Notes under the pieces: model-generated
Database searches by the model: none
What the model saw: only the letters and a program-made list of their open reading frames with translations
Told to the model about the DNA's origin: nothing
Program-made: the position numbers and the translations under genes
Source: Thalassobium sp. R2A62
Lineage (GTDB): Bacteria; Pseudomonadota; Alphaproteobacteria; Rhodobacterales; Rhodobacteraceae
Direction of reading: 5' to 3'
DNA: 64,000 nucleotides
Assembly (NCBI RefSeq): GCF_000161835.1
Contig: NZ_GG697169.2
Span: 1,606,418 to 1,670,417 of the forward strand
Shown here: piece after piece, positions 54,546 to 63,573 of the stretch
How positions within the stretch are numbered: the first letter of the stretch is position 1
Layout of the letters: every line of letters starts with the position of its first letter

Positions 54546-55178
54546 TCAGCATTTTTTTCGCGCTTCAAACTGCTCCCAAACATGCATGCGACCCTTTTGG
54601 CGTGCATCAGCAAGCCAAAGTTTCTTACGGACACCTTCGACTTCTAAATAGCTATATTTGCCTCCAGAAAACTTTGGCCAATCGATGGCCAGTCCTTGCT
54701 TGACCAACTCTGCTGAAAGGTCCCGACCATCAGGTAGAAAGCACTTTGCAACGGTGCGGCCATATACATCTTCTTCGATGATTTCAGCGCGAATGCGATG
54801 GCCTTTGCATAGACGCACCATGGCCCATTTTGCTTTCCTGCCATACGGGTGATCCAACTCAGGCGCGTCGATTCCGTAAAGACGTACTTGGGTTTTTCGA
54901 ACCGTAATAGTGTCGCCGTCTGTAATAAAGGCTGGCCCTTCCAGTACCAACGGAGGCTTTACTGGATGTGCGGCCGCCGCCTCAAAAGCTCCAATCGAGT
55001 GTCTTGAATGGGCTGGGGGCTCTGATGATTGGGCTTGTGGCTCACTGGGTTGCCTTGAAGAAATCGCTATTTTTCGCTCGGCATTGTAGGCGAGCTTTTC
55101 TCCGGCTAATCTCTTGATCGGGCGGGATTTCGGCCGGTACTTTTTTCTAAATATTGCTCTAAATATAAATCTTAACAT
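54546..55178 (-). CDS. SNase-like thermonuclease with basic N-terminus
   Basis: A 210-residue protein with a staphylococcal-nuclease (TNase) domain at about 80-205: FITDGDTITVRKTQVRLYGIDAPELDHPYGRKAKW, with Asp and the Arg of VRLYGIDAPE, then DVYGRTVAKCFLPDGRDLSAELV. The catalytic Asp, Arg and Glu of SNase appear to be present. The N-terminus (MLRFIFRAIFRKKYRPKSRP) is very basic and possibly an anchor, followed by a Ser/Pro/Ala linker. It may cut DNA or RNA, as a secreted or defensive nuclease. Confidence 0.85.
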   Translation of the reverse strand: MLRFIFRAIFRKKYRPKSRPIKRLAGEKLAYNAERKIAISSRQPSEPQAQSSEPPAHSRHSIGAFEAAAAHPVKPPLVLEGPAFITDGDTITVRKTQVRLYGIDAPELDHPYGRKAKWAMVRLCKGHRIRAEIIEEDVYGRTVAKCFLPDGRDLSAELVKQGLAIDWPKFSGGKYSYLEVEGVRKKLWLADARQKGRMHVWEQFEARKKC

Positions 55179-55458
55179 ACAAGCACTTTACAAGACACCA
55201 GCCTGCACGCAACCATAACGCGAAGGGCTGGTTCAATTACCCTCAAAGAGACCTCCACTCTAGGTATCCAGATTTCACTATACGCCCTGATAGGAAGTGC
55301 GAAATTCCCGCAGAAGCTCTCTTTGTTCGCATGTTGGCTTTCCTTCAGGCCCAAGTATGGCGGCAAGCCTTAGACGCGGGACGAACGGTCAATTGGTTCA
55401 AGAGACAAAACACGAATAGAAATCGGGCCAACAGGCTAAAGGTACGGAGACAACTCAT
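55169..55458 (+). other. Unassigned open stretch before the last cargo gene
   Basis: A plus-strand frame is open from 55169 to the stop at 55612 and has protein-like stretches (WFNYPQRDLHSRYPDF, PAEALFVRMLAFLQAQVW), but its only ATG is at 55331 and its 3' part is the out-of-frame shadow of the 55459 gene. It may be the remnant of a gene that has lost its start. Otherwise the gap holds the promoters of the nuclease and of the 100-residue gene. Confidence 0.3.
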
Positions 55459-55761
55459 ATGCCTCTTCCATACAAGATCAACCTTATCGACCATGACCGC
55501 TGGATCTCAACAGACTACGAGCGCGGCTTCTCTTGGGGGCTGGTCCTCAACGACGAGGCAAACGAATTGGGGTTCTGGCGGGTCGTCCGATACAATCGCA
55601 ATTTGGACTTAGAAGGCGGTTGCTACGAGTTCTCTATCGAAAAAACTGGACCTGCGATAGTTTCTCAGGAGTTCAATTTCCTAGATTCCGAGACCAATCG
55701 GGGAGCAGCTCTCTCTGAATTTGTTTCCGACATTTTGGCTTGGACAAGGACCCGAAAATAG
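55459..55761 (+). CDS. Small protein of unknown function in the tRNA-Cys element
   Basis: A 100-residue soluble protein (MPLPYKINLIDHDRWISTDY...) with no signal peptide. It has several Trp/Tyr/Phe residues in short strands (FSWGLVLNDEANELGFWRVV) and a helical end (AALSEFVSDILAWTRTRK). GGAG precedes the ATG by about 10 bases. Last gene before the right attachment site. Family not recognised. Confidence 0.65.
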   Translation: MPLPYKINLIDHDRWISTDYERGFSWGLVLNDEANELGFWRVVRYNRNLDLEGGCYEFSIEKTGPAIVSQEFNFLDSETNRGAALSEFVSDILAWTRTRK

Positions 55762-55877
55762 TAACGAGCCTCAAGTAGCCGATCTGAAATGACCGTCTAA
55801 ACATTCGCCCTATGTTCCGCCCATTTCTGGCAGCATTCTAATCATTTTCCCTATAGTTTTCAGCGGCATGCTTAGTC

Positions 55878-55921
55878 TTGCAAATCCGTGTACACCGGTT
55901 CGATTCCGGTACTCGCCTCCA
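55878..55921 (+). repeat. attR, 44-bp direct repeat
   Basis: Exact copy of 50579-50622, from the anticodon loop to the CCA of tRNA-Cys, not preceded by a tRNA 5' half. It marks the right end of the integrative element. Confidence 0.93.
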
Positions 55922-56483
55922 TTTACTTTCAATGACTTAGGCCATATCCATAACGAATATCAGCTGTTAGTTTACAGCTTGGTTTACAGGATGCGGAAGT
56001 TTTTTACGTTTCAGACCGAAGAAGTGGTCCATAGAAAAGCTCACAAAACCCCTTTTCGAGAAACATCAGTGCGCCTGTTTCGAAACCATTTTCGATCTTT
56101 GTCGGCGTGCTTCCACAAATATTCCATGCGCAGCTAAGGTCAGCTTTGAGCCCAGAGTGGACCTGTAAATTTTGTGCTGCGCGCGCACGCAGCACGGAAA
56201 TTGCCGCAACAGCGTAAATCTCTAAGCCGCTGCGCGGCGGAACAACCGGTCATTCATACGAGCAACACCGGACATGGCATGCTCAAGGATCAAGTTGCGG
56301 GATGAAACGGAGATCAAAACTGTAAAGGTTAGCAACTGGTTACAGAGCTCTAGACCGGATTTTCAGTAAACTGAAATTGCTCCGTTGTTCCACATGAGAT
56401 TTTCTTGCGTTTCCCCGTGGCTTGGCAAAAAATTAAGCTTCAAATTTGACAACTTGAAACGGGCACTTGCGGACGCATCGCAT
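55922..56483. other. Gap with hairpin, no recognised gene
   Basis: About 560 bases without a supported gene. A perfect 8-bp hairpin GTGCTGCG-CGCGCA-CGCAGCAC lies at 56174-56195. The open frames at 56004-56195 and 56385-56654 have no ribosome site and no recognisable protein pattern. Confidence 0.5.
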
Positions 56484-57368
56484 TCAAATACGCTTTACAC
56501 ACCAATCGGGGTTAATCCCCGATGCATGACAAAAGTGACGCACGTCATGGCCCGCGAACATGCCATCTTGAGTGACAAGGACGGTGCTCCATCCACGTGC
56601 AGCACCGCCAATAATATCGGTGTGCAATGTGTCGCCAACCATAGCGATCCGTGATGGTGCGATTCCGCCAAGGCCCGCTTCGGCAAGCGCATAAACCTCT
56701 CCAAACGGCTTACCGAAAAACCGGACGTCTCCTTCCGCTTGATCTAACAAAAGATGGCCGAAATACCCTGGTTCTTGGGAAAACGCAGTTTCGCGGGGTG
56801 CGGCAAGGTCTGCATTTGCGATCACGACGAGTCGTGGGCGAGCCTTCAGAGCTTTGCTGAGCAGCGCCTGGCGAGACGGCGACCACCCTGTAGAAGACAA
56901 GAACAAGAACCCATCTGCCTGTGCGTATAGGCTTGGATCATCTCCCAACCTGAGCGTCTTTGACGGGATATCGGATAAATCATCCGCCGTGGCCGAGATA
57001 CAGCCCCATGTCCGATTGTCCAGATCTGCGAGTGTTGCATCCCGACTGGTGATAATCTCGTCGCTGGTGACTTTAATCCCAAGATTTTGAAATTTCCCCA
57101 CGGCTCCTTGGTGGTTGTAACTTGCTGCGTTGGACAAGACCCGAATAGCACACCCCCGCGCGCGCAACATATCCAGACGCGCCGCCGCACCGGGGATTGG
57201 TGTTTCGCCGACATTCAAAACCCCGAACGCGTCGAAGACGTACGCATCCACGTCATCCGCAATATCCATAGGAGACCCGATCGTCTTGGTACACTGCGCG
57301 AACGTGGCTTCTGGTAAGCGCGACCGGACGGATTGGTAACGGTCAAAAATGTCTTGGACGGATTGCAT
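56484..57368 (-). CDS. HAD-IIA family hydrolase (TIGR01459-like)
   Basis: A 294-residue HAD phosphatase. Motif I with the nucleophile is DDVDAYVFDAFGVLNVGETP, in which the first catalytic Asp is in FDAFGVL; motif II VLSNAA; motif III/IV in KPFGEVYALAEAG and AMVGDTLHTDIIGGAARGW. The ATG at 57368 is preferred; an upstream TTG is weaker. It probably acts on a small phosphate ester such as a glycerol- or sugar-phosphate. Confidence 0.87.
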   Translation of the reverse strand: MQSVQDIFDRYQSVRSRLPEATFAQCTKTIGSPMDIADDVDAYVFDAFGVLNVGETPIPGAAARLDMLRARGCAIRVLSNAASYNHQGAVGKFQNLGIKVTSDEIITSRDATLADLDNRTWGCISATADDLSDIPSKTLRLGDDPSLYAQADGFLFLSSTGWSPSRQALLSKALKARPRLVVIANADLAAPRETAFSQEPGYFGHLLLDQAEGDVRFFGKPFGEVYALAEAGLGGIAPSRIAMVGDTLHTDIIGGAARGWSTVLVTQDGMFAGHDVRHFCHASGINPDWCVKRI

Positions 57369-57407
57369 TGCAGTATTGGCTTTCAATTTGTCCCACAGCG
57401 GCGCGGT

Positions 57408-59084
57408 CTATGCGGTGCTTGCCTTTGATTTGGTAGACAAACGAGACGTTAAAAGGTCACCGGATCGCGCCGCAATCGGCTGACCAATCGTGGCAAATGC
57501 GGCATTGATACTCTTGAGCGTGCGCAGAACGTCTTGGTGAATCCTGCTCGTTTCAAAACTGGCAGAGATGCTATCGCGCAACCTCGCAAGATGGCGTTCT
57601 TGCAGCTTGGCTTCGGCCTTTCGCACTTTGTCTTTTGCGCGCAATAACTGGCGGGCCGCGTCCGGTGCGCCCGTCATCAAGACGCTCAGCGCAAGCTGAG
57701 AATTGCTGAGGACCCTGTCATGAAAATCCATCAGATCGGACCAACCGCTTTCTGAAAATGCTAAACCTTCGGCCTGAATCTCACCGGCTTGCGCCACAAG
57801 ACCGCGCGAGATGGCCGCCGCTGCGGTTTCAAGATTGAGCGCAATGGATGCCAACTCTCCTGCTTTGTCTCGTTGGACTTCTGACAGGTGTTCGTGGTCG
57901 AGCTGTGCGAGGAAACTTTTGATGTCCGTGTGTAGCGTGCCGACATGGTCCGCTTTCTGTGTGATCGCCTTGGCTGTGGGAGCATCCCAAACGTCGAATA
58001 GGGCGATGGAGGTTCGCAGCATGGTTTCCGTCTCTTCGCCCATCTTCAAGATCTCACGCGCAGCGCAAGACAAGGCACGCGCCGGCTGGCCCAAAGTTGC
58101 CGGATCAAGGGCCGAGCTTTGCATGAGCGGGCTTGCGTCGTCACGCTCCGGCGTCAACGCGATCGTGGCAGAAGCGATCCCGCCGAGGACGGGAAGACAA
58201 ACGATTGCGAGCCCGACGTTGAAAGCCAGGTGCAGGTTTATGATCTGACGGGACGCATCAGCGCCGAGCCAGCTCAGATCACTCTGGTTTTGCGACAACG
58301 CCACAAGAACCACCACTGCGCCGCCACCACGCAGCACCACATTGGCAACGACCATGCGGCGTGCGGTCAACGGAGCGCCAAGTGTGAGTACGTAAGCCAA
58401 GACGGCGCCGCCCGCGTTAGCGCCCAACACCATCGCCGCCGTACCGCTGGGCGGCAAAAGACCTTGTGCTGTGAGGGTGACAAAGAACAATACGGCGGCC
58501 ACTGACGAATGCACGGCCCATGCAAACAACGCGCCAATAATGAAGGATGTCACAAGATCGTTGGCCAGGTAGCTCATCACGATGGAGGTTTCTGCGCTGC
58601 CAATGAGGGGGCCGGTGGCCGCACGGATCATATCGAGCGAGACGAAGATCAACCCCACCCCAATCAACATGCGCCCAAATTGCCGGGCTTCATTGCGCGC
58701 ACTGCGCAAAAACAAGAAGACGCCAATCAGCAACAGCAACGGGATCAGAAAGTCCTGACGGACCAACAATATCTGCGATACGATAGCCGAGCCGATATCA
58801 GCCCCCAGCAAGATCGCCATACCGGCAAGCAAACCAACGCCCCCTTTGGTCGCGAAGTTCGACACCAAGACAGCGACGGCCGTTGCGCTTTGCAGACAAA
58901 GGGCCGCCAAGGCGCCGCTGATCATGGCCTGCACCCTGTTTGCATTGGAGCGGCGCAAAAAAGTACGCAGTTGAACCGAAAACGCGCGCTCGACCCCTGT
59001 CCGCAGAAGCCGCACTGACCAGATCAGGAGGGCTGCGGCCCCTGCAGCGTGCAGAGCAAACAGGATGATGCTGGTGTCATCCAT
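57408..59084 (-). CDS. Na/Pi-cotransporter family protein with PhoU-like C-terminus
   Basis: A 558-residue protein. The membrane half (about 8-310) has the paired Na/Pi repeats with Gln-Ser-rich segments (ALCLQSATAVAVLVSNF and MVLGANAGGAVLAYVLTLG). The C-terminal half (about 335-545) is helical and PhoU-like (REILKMGEETETMLRTSIALF..., MDFHDRVLSNSQLALSVL). Predicted to import phosphate with Na+ or control Pi export. It follows the phosphodiesterase gene by 3 bases, so it is probably in the same operon. Confidence 0.88.
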   Translation of the reverse strand: MDDTSIILFALHAAGAAALLIWSVRLLRTGVERAFSVQLRTFLRRSNANRVQAMISGALAALCLQSATAVAVLVSNFATKGGVGLLAGMAILLGADIGSAIVSQILLVRQDFLIPLLLLIGVFLFLRSARNEARQFGRMLIGVGLIFVSLDMIRAATGPLIGSAETSIVMSYLANDLVTSFIIGALFAWAVHSSVAAVLFFVTLTAQGLLPPSGTAAMVLGANAGGAVLAYVLTLGAPLTARRMVVANVVLRGGGAVVVLVALSQNQSDLSWLGADASRQIINLHLAFNVGLAIVCLPVLGGIASATIALTPERDDASPLMQSSALDPATLGQPARALSCAAREILKMGEETETMLRTSIALFDVWDAPTAKAITQKADHVGTLHTDIKSFLAQLDHEHLSEVQRDKAGELASIALNLETAAAAISRGLVAQAGEIQAEGLAFSESGWSDLMDFHDRVLSNSQLALSVLMTGAPDAARQLLRAKDKVRKAEAKLQERHLARLRDSISASFETSRIHQDVLRTLKSINAAFATIGQPIAARSGDLLTSRLSTKSKASTA

Positions 59085-59087
59085 CAG

Positions 59088-59897
59088 TTATTTTTCAGGA
59101 TAGAACAGGAAAGGGCCAGGAAATTGTCCGACCGGGATGTGATGGCTCATGATGCCGTCGCGCATTTCGTGCAACAAAAAACCGCCCGGCTCTTTGGTCA
59201 GGCAATTGGGCGCGCCCGTCCGCAGATCCATGGTCACTGCATGGGAGACACCGGGGGAGATCTGGCAAATCACGCCGCCAAAGGGTGCCACGATATTGCG
59301 GTGGATATGCCCGCAGGTGAGACGCAGCTCGCCTTTGTATCCAGACAAGATCGCTTGCAGTTGCGTGCTCTCTCGCAAGTTCTGGATGTCCATTTTCTCA
59401 ATGCCGGTCAAAACGGGGGGGTGATGTATGGTTACGATCGTCGGTTTACCGTCTTGCACATCGAGCGACGTGGATAAGAATGACAAAGTGGCATCGCTAA
59501 GGTGGCCATGGGCTTTGCCCTCAACACTGCTATCCAAACCGATCACCACAAGATCGTCAAAATCTTCGATCCAGTTAATCGGACCTTCGACGGGCATCCA
59601 CGGCTGATCGGAGAAGCTGGTCCGCATCACTGCTACATCATCATGATTTCCTGGAACGGCACGATACGGCAGATTGAGCGGCTCCATGAGTTTACGAAAG
59701 CGCTGATATTCTTCTTCTGTGCCGAAATCGGTCAGATCTCCTGCGACAATGACCATATCAATTGGCCCGATCTGGGGCAGGCTGGCGTTGATCGTTTCAA
59801 CGCAGTTGGTGAGGGCCTCAGCTGTATCGACTTGACCATAGGCCAGCTGACCATGCGGGACGATATGTGGATCGGAGATCTGAATTATGCGCGTCAT
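59088..59897 (-). CDS. Metallophosphoesterase/cyclic or glycerol phosphodiesterase
   Basis: A 269-residue calcineurin-like enzyme with the classical two-metal motifs: QISDPHIVPHG (DxH), VIVAGDLTDFG (GDxxD), AVPGNHDD (GNHD), TIHHPPVL and LTCGHIHRN (GHxH). Related to CpdA/GpdQ-type phosphodiesterases. It overlaps the ABC ATPase gene by 4 bases, so it likely hydrolyses a phosphodiester taken up by the transporter. Confidence 0.9.
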   Translation of the reverse strand: MTRIIQISDPHIVPHGQLAYGQVDTAEALTNCVETINASLPQIGPIDMVIVAGDLTDFGTEEEYQRFRKLMEPLNLPYRAVPGNHDDVAVMRTSFSDQPWMPVEGPINWIEDFDDLVVIGLDSSVEGKAHGHLSDATLSFLSTSLDVQDGKPTIVTIHHPPVLTGIEKMDIQNLRESTQLQAILSGYKGELRLTCGHIHRNIVAPFGGVICQISPGVSHAVTMDLRTGAPNCLTKEPGGFLLHEMRDGIMSHHIPVGQFPGPFLFYPEK

Positions 59898-60928
59898 GCG
59901 CCGTCTGCCTCAGTCGGCAACAGCATCAGGGCTTCAGGATTGATTGACATGTTAACAATGTCTCCCACCTTGGGCGCAATTTGACCTGAGTGGATCGACG
60001 CGATCGCGCCGGATGTAACGCCAGATATGACAACACGGTAGTGCGTCCCCAAAAACGTCACGGCTTCAACTTTGCCGCGCAGCGGACCGCTTTCTTCGAT
60101 CCGGACATCTTCTGCGCGCACGTAAACCGTTTGCCCGGCGCCATCCGATGGCAAGGTCAGGGTGCCGCCTTCCAAATGCAGAGTGGTGCCATCTGCCCTA
60201 CCGGATAGAGCCATTGCGTTGCCAACAAAGCCCGCAACAAAGGAAGATGTCGGGTTACGGTACAATTCTTCTGGCGAACCGCTTTGCACAACGCGACCAT
60301 TTGACATGACAGCGACGCGGTCCGCGATCGCCATTGCCTCATCCTGGTCGTGGGTCACAAAGATCGCGGTGATGTCGAATTCTCGCAATAGTATGGCCAA
60401 CTCATCGCGCAGGCTTTCTCGCAAGGACGCGTCTAGCGCTGACAACGGCTCATCCAGAAGCAACAACCGGGGCCGCGGTGCAATCGCCCGCGCAAGCGCC
60501 ACGCGCTGGCGTTGGCCACCGGACAATGCGGTAATCGCACGGCTCGCAAAGGGCTGAAGCTGGCACATTTCCAGCACTTCAGTCACGCGGGCATCGATCT
60601 CGGCCTTGGGCAACTTTTGCATTTTCAGTCCGTAGCCGATGTTGGCCCGCACAGACATGTTCGGGAACAAGGCGTAGGATTGAAACACCATCCCGACCTG
60701 ACGATCCTCGACAGCGAGCGCCGTAACGTTGTCATCGTCAAACCAGATATCGCTGCCGGCATCCGGCGTCTCAAGCCCCGCGATGATGCGCAGCAACGTG
60801 GTTTTGCCACAGCCTGATGGGCCGAGGAGCGATACAATCTCCCCTTTGCCAACGGATAATTCGGTGGGCAAAAGCGCCTTTGTCCCATCGGGATAGGTCT
60901 TGGCGGTGTGGGTCAATCGTAGGGTCAT
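59894..60928 (-). CDS. ABC transporter ATP-binding protein (phosphorus/polyamine-type importer)
   Basis: A 344-residue ATPase. Walker A GPSGCGKTT, signature ALSGGQRQRVALARA, Walker B LLLLDEPLSALD, switch His in FVTHDQDEAM and a TOBE domain after residue 230. The start at 60928 overlaps the permease stop (ATGA); the longer frame upstream is rejected. Part of a LacI-binding-protein-permease-permease-ATPase-phosphodiesterase operon. Confidence 0.9.
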   Translation of the reverse strand: MTLRLTHTAKTYPDGTKALLPTELSVGKGEIVSLLGPSGCGKTTLLRIIAGLETPDAGSDIWFDDDNVTALAVEDRQVGMVFQSYALFPNMSVRANIGYGLKMQKLPKAEIDARVTEVLEMCQLQPFASRAITALSGGQRQRVALARAIAPRPRLLLLDEPLSALDASLRESLRDELAILLREFDITAIFVTHDQDEAMAIADRVAVMSNGRVVQSGSPEELYRNPTSSFVAGFVGNAMALSGRADGTTLHLEGGTLTLPSDGAGQTVYVRAEDVRIEESGPLRGKVEAVTFLGTHYRVVISGVTSGAIASIHSGQIAPKVGDIVNMSINPEALMLLPTEADGA

Positions 60929-61716
60929 TGTGCAATCCTTTGTGCGCGCGCCGAGGCCCATTGCATGGCCATCAAAAGCGGAACGATCAGTATGAAAAAG
61001 ACGAGTGTGTAGGCCGAAGCGATCTCGAGCCGCATTGACGCGTAGCTGTCGGCAAGTCCAACAGGCAGTGTCTTGAGGTAAGGCGTATGGAGCATCCACG
61101 TCAGGTTGAATTCACCGATGGACAGCGTGACCACCGTGAGAGCACCCGCAAGAATACCCGGCATTGCATTGGGCACGACGATGTCACGAAACCGTTGCCA
61201 TGGCGATGCGCCGAGTGAGGCAGCCCCTTCCTCAAGCGTCTTGAGGTCCATGGATGCCAGTACGGCCAGAATGGACCGTACCATGAACGGGAGCGTGTAG
61301 AGAACGTGCCCCACAAGGATAAACGTCCATGACGCGCGAAATCCCTGCATCGACCCGTAAAGTTGCAGCAATGCCAAGGCGAGCGCCAAGCCTGGGATCG
61401 CGAGCGGCAGAGAAATGAATTCTTCCAACATGCGGGACATCCAGCCGGGGTGGCGTGCTAAACCATAGGCCGCAGGCACGCCGATGATCACCGTGCAGAT
61501 CAGGCAGGCAAAGGCGATCCCCATAGAGAGGAAAATGCTGTTTGCGTAGAGCTCCCAGACTTCGAACACCCATCTCAGGGTCAAACCGGATGAAACGCCC
61601 TGAAAGTAGTTCGCGGTCAGCCCGGCCAAAACCGACATGACGATAGGAACGAACAGAAACGCGCAGGCAAGCAGCGTGACCGCCAATTGCAACATTTTTG
61701 TTTTGGATTTTAACAT
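60925..61716 (-). CDS. ABC transporter permease (second)
   Basis: A 263-residue permease with six helices and the EAA loop DLKTLEEGAASLGASPWQRFRDIVVPN. Starts MLKSKTKMLQLAVTLLACAFLF. It follows the first permease by 1 base and overlaps the ATPase by 4 bases. Confidence 0.9.
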   Translation of the reverse strand: MLKSKTKMLQLAVTLLACAFLFVPIVMSVLAGLTANYFQGVSSGLTLRWVFEVWELYANSIFLSMGIAFACLICTVIIGVPAAYGLARHPGWMSRMLEEFISLPLAIPGLALALALLQLYGSMQGFRASWTFILVGHVLYTLPFMVRSILAVLASMDLKTLEEGAASLGASPWQRFRDIVVPNAMPGILAGALTVVTLSIGEFNLTWMLHTPYLKTLPVGLADSYASMRLEIASAYTLVFFILIVPLLMAMQWASARAQRIAQ

Positions 61717-61717
61717 G

Positions 61718-62521
61718 TCAGCCTCCTCCGGCCACGGTTGAACCTGACAAGGACCGCGCGATCAGCAGCAAGATCCATGTGACGATGCCCAGCACAATTG
61801 ATAGGGCCGCAGCCATGGCAATGTTGGCTGACAAGGTGAATTCGGTGTAGATCACCATCGGAATAACATCGATGTTCGTCGCCAGCGTGAAGGCAGTGCC
61901 AAAGGCACCCATGGCGGTCGCAAAGGCAATCGCACCAGAGGCAATCAACGACGGCATTAATCCGGGAATAATAACGTCCATCACGACGCGGTAAGGGGAT
62001 GCGCCCATGGTCCGAGCCGCTTCCTCGAGCGATGGATCAAGCTTTTCAGCAGCGGCCATGACGGTCAACAGGACACGCGGGATCGAAAAATATAGATACC
62101 CCAAGAACAAACCAATTGCGGAATAGGCGAAGACCACATGGCCCGGGGTCAGTTGGTTCACCAATCCCTGACGACCGCCCAACAGGATGATCAGAAAGCC
62201 GATCACAACGCCGGGAAACGCCAACGGCAGAGTGAGCACCGACAGCACGGTTCCACGGCCCCGAAATTGGTTGCGCACAAGAAACATGCCTGCCGTGGTC
62301 GATACCGACAGGGCCGCAATGGTGGTCGCAGCCGACACAAGCACTGTCAGAACGAGCGTGTTCAGGTATCGCGGTTTGCGTACGATGTCGAGATAGACTG
62401 CCCAGCCTGCGTCCCCTTCGCCCGATGCAAGAAACAACCGCCCAAGCGGCAATGCCAAAAACAGCAGAGAAAAGATGAACAGTGGCGTGAGACACGCCAG
62501 TACAAAGGTCCGATTTGTCAT
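61718..62521 (-). CDS. ABC transporter permease (first)
   Basis: A 267-residue permease with six helices and the EAA loop DPSLEEAARTMGASPYRVVMDVIIPG. The first helix is FVLACLTPLFIFSLLFLALP. Pairs with the second permease. Separated from the binding-protein gene by 56 bases. Confidence 0.9.
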   Translation of the reverse strand: MTNRTFVLACLTPLFIFSLLFLALPLGRLFLASGEGDAGWAVYLDIVRKPRYLNTLVLTVLVSAATTIAALSVSTTAGMFLVRNQFRGRGTVLSVLTLPLAFPGVVIGFLIILLGGRQGLVNQLTPGHVVFAYSAIGLFLGYLYFSIPRVLLTVMAAAEKLDPSLEEAARTMGASPYRVVMDVIIPGLMPSLIASGAIAFATAMGAFGTAFTLATNIDVIPMVIYTEFTLSANIAMAAALSIVLGIVTWILLLIARSLSGSTVAGGG

Positions 62522-62577
62522 AAGAAATCCTCGGGGGTCGCGTCCGAGAACACGACCCCACAGTTTTGAGGGTTGAG

Positions 62578-63573
62578 TTAGTCGACTTCGGCCAAATAGC
62601 GTTCGCCGAACCCAGCCTGCGCTTGCTCCATCACGGCATAGTCCACAGCAACGGCGCGTTCGTAATCGCTCGCGGGCAAGAATTTATCGGCCACCTTAGC
62701 AGGCAGCTCAACAGGGCGGGCTGGCTGCAAATAGGCATTCGTCCAGATCGCCTGACCTTCGTCGGACAGAATGAAATCGAGAACCCGCTTTCCCAGTTCT
62801 GGGTTTGGTCCGTTGTTCACCAGGCTCATCACGTAAGGAACGCGCACCGACCCTTCGCACGGAAGCACGAATTCAAAGTTGCCGTCTTCTTCGTACTTGC
62901 CGCGATAGGCGTTGAAATCATAATCGAACAAGATCGGAATTTCGCCGGATACCACGCGTGCATAAGATGTTTGCTTGGGAACGATGGGTGAGTTTTCAGC
63001 CAACTCGTTAAAGTAGTTGATCGCTGGATCGAAGTTGCCCAGATCGCCCCCGAAGGCGAGATTGACGGCAACCGCGCCCGCGTAGCCAACAAATGCCGAC
63101 GACGGATCAAGATATCCGACCATGCCTCGATACTGCGGGTCCTTCAGATCAGCGAAGCACTGTGGCACTTCTGCGCCACCAAGGGCGTCGACATTCACAA
63201 AAAACCCAAGTGTGCCATAGTGGATCGCAAACCAGCGGCCCTCTGGGTCTTTCAGGCCATCAGGAATTTCATCAAACCCCGCAGGGAAATACGGTGTTGC
63301 AACACCCTCATTGCCGGCTTTGATACCAGTCGTCACACCATAATAAGCAACGTCAGCGATCGGGTTGTCACGCTCTGCCAAAAGCTGGCTGAGCGTCTGG
63401 CCAGAGTTCTTGTTGTCATGCGGCATCTGAATATCGAGGTTTTCGTCAATCGCTTCCAACATTGAGCCCCAATCAGCCCATTGCGGTGGACAGTTGTAAC
63501 ACACTGCATCTTCAGCAAATGCAGGTGCGGCAAACGTTATTGTAATAAGGGCTGCGCCAAGTTTATATTTCAT
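62578..63573 (-). CDS. ABC transporter periplasmic binding protein
   Basis: A 331-residue binding protein with a signal peptide (MKYKLGAALITITFAAPAFA, cleavage before EDAV). The mature N-terminus has a CYNCPPQW Cys pair. The fold is of the iron/thiamine/phosphonate-like cluster: PIADVAYYGVTTGIKAG, YGTLGFFVNVDALG and PEGRWFAIHYGTL. Substrate not decided; the phosphodiesterase and Na/Pi gene downstream point to a phosphorus ester. Its ATG overlaps the regulator stop. Confidence 0.88.
   Translation of the reverse strand: MKYKLGAALITITFAAPAFAEDAVCYNCPPQWADWGSMLEAIDENLDIQMPHDNKNSGQTLSQLLAERDNPIADVAYYGVTTGIKAGNEGVATPYFPAGFDEIPDGLKDPEGRWFAIHYGTLGFFVNVDALGGAEVPQCFADLKDPQYRGMVGYLDPSSAFVGYAGAVAVNLAFGGDLGNFDPAINYFNELAENSPIVPKQTSYARVVSGEIPILFDYDFNAYRGKYEEDGNFEFVLPCEGSVRVPYVMSLVNNGPNPELGKRVLDFILSDEGQAIWTNAYLQPARPVELPAKVADKFLPASDYERAVAVDYAVMEQAQAGFGERYLAEVD

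Larger units (their letters stand above)
50579..55921. mobile_element. Small integrative element in tRNA-Cys
   Basis: A 5.3-kb element bounded by 44-bp perfect direct repeats of the tRNA-Cys 3' end (50579-50622 and 55878-55921). A tyrosine integrase lies 62 bases inside the left repeat, transcribed toward it. Outside the right repeat TCAATGACTTAG matches the bases just inside the left repeat, in line with site-specific recombination at that place. Cargo: a small ORF coupled to the integrase, three unknown genes and an SNase-like nuclease. There are no phage structural, replication or conjugation genes, so it is a non-autonomous or mini island. Confidence 0.92.
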
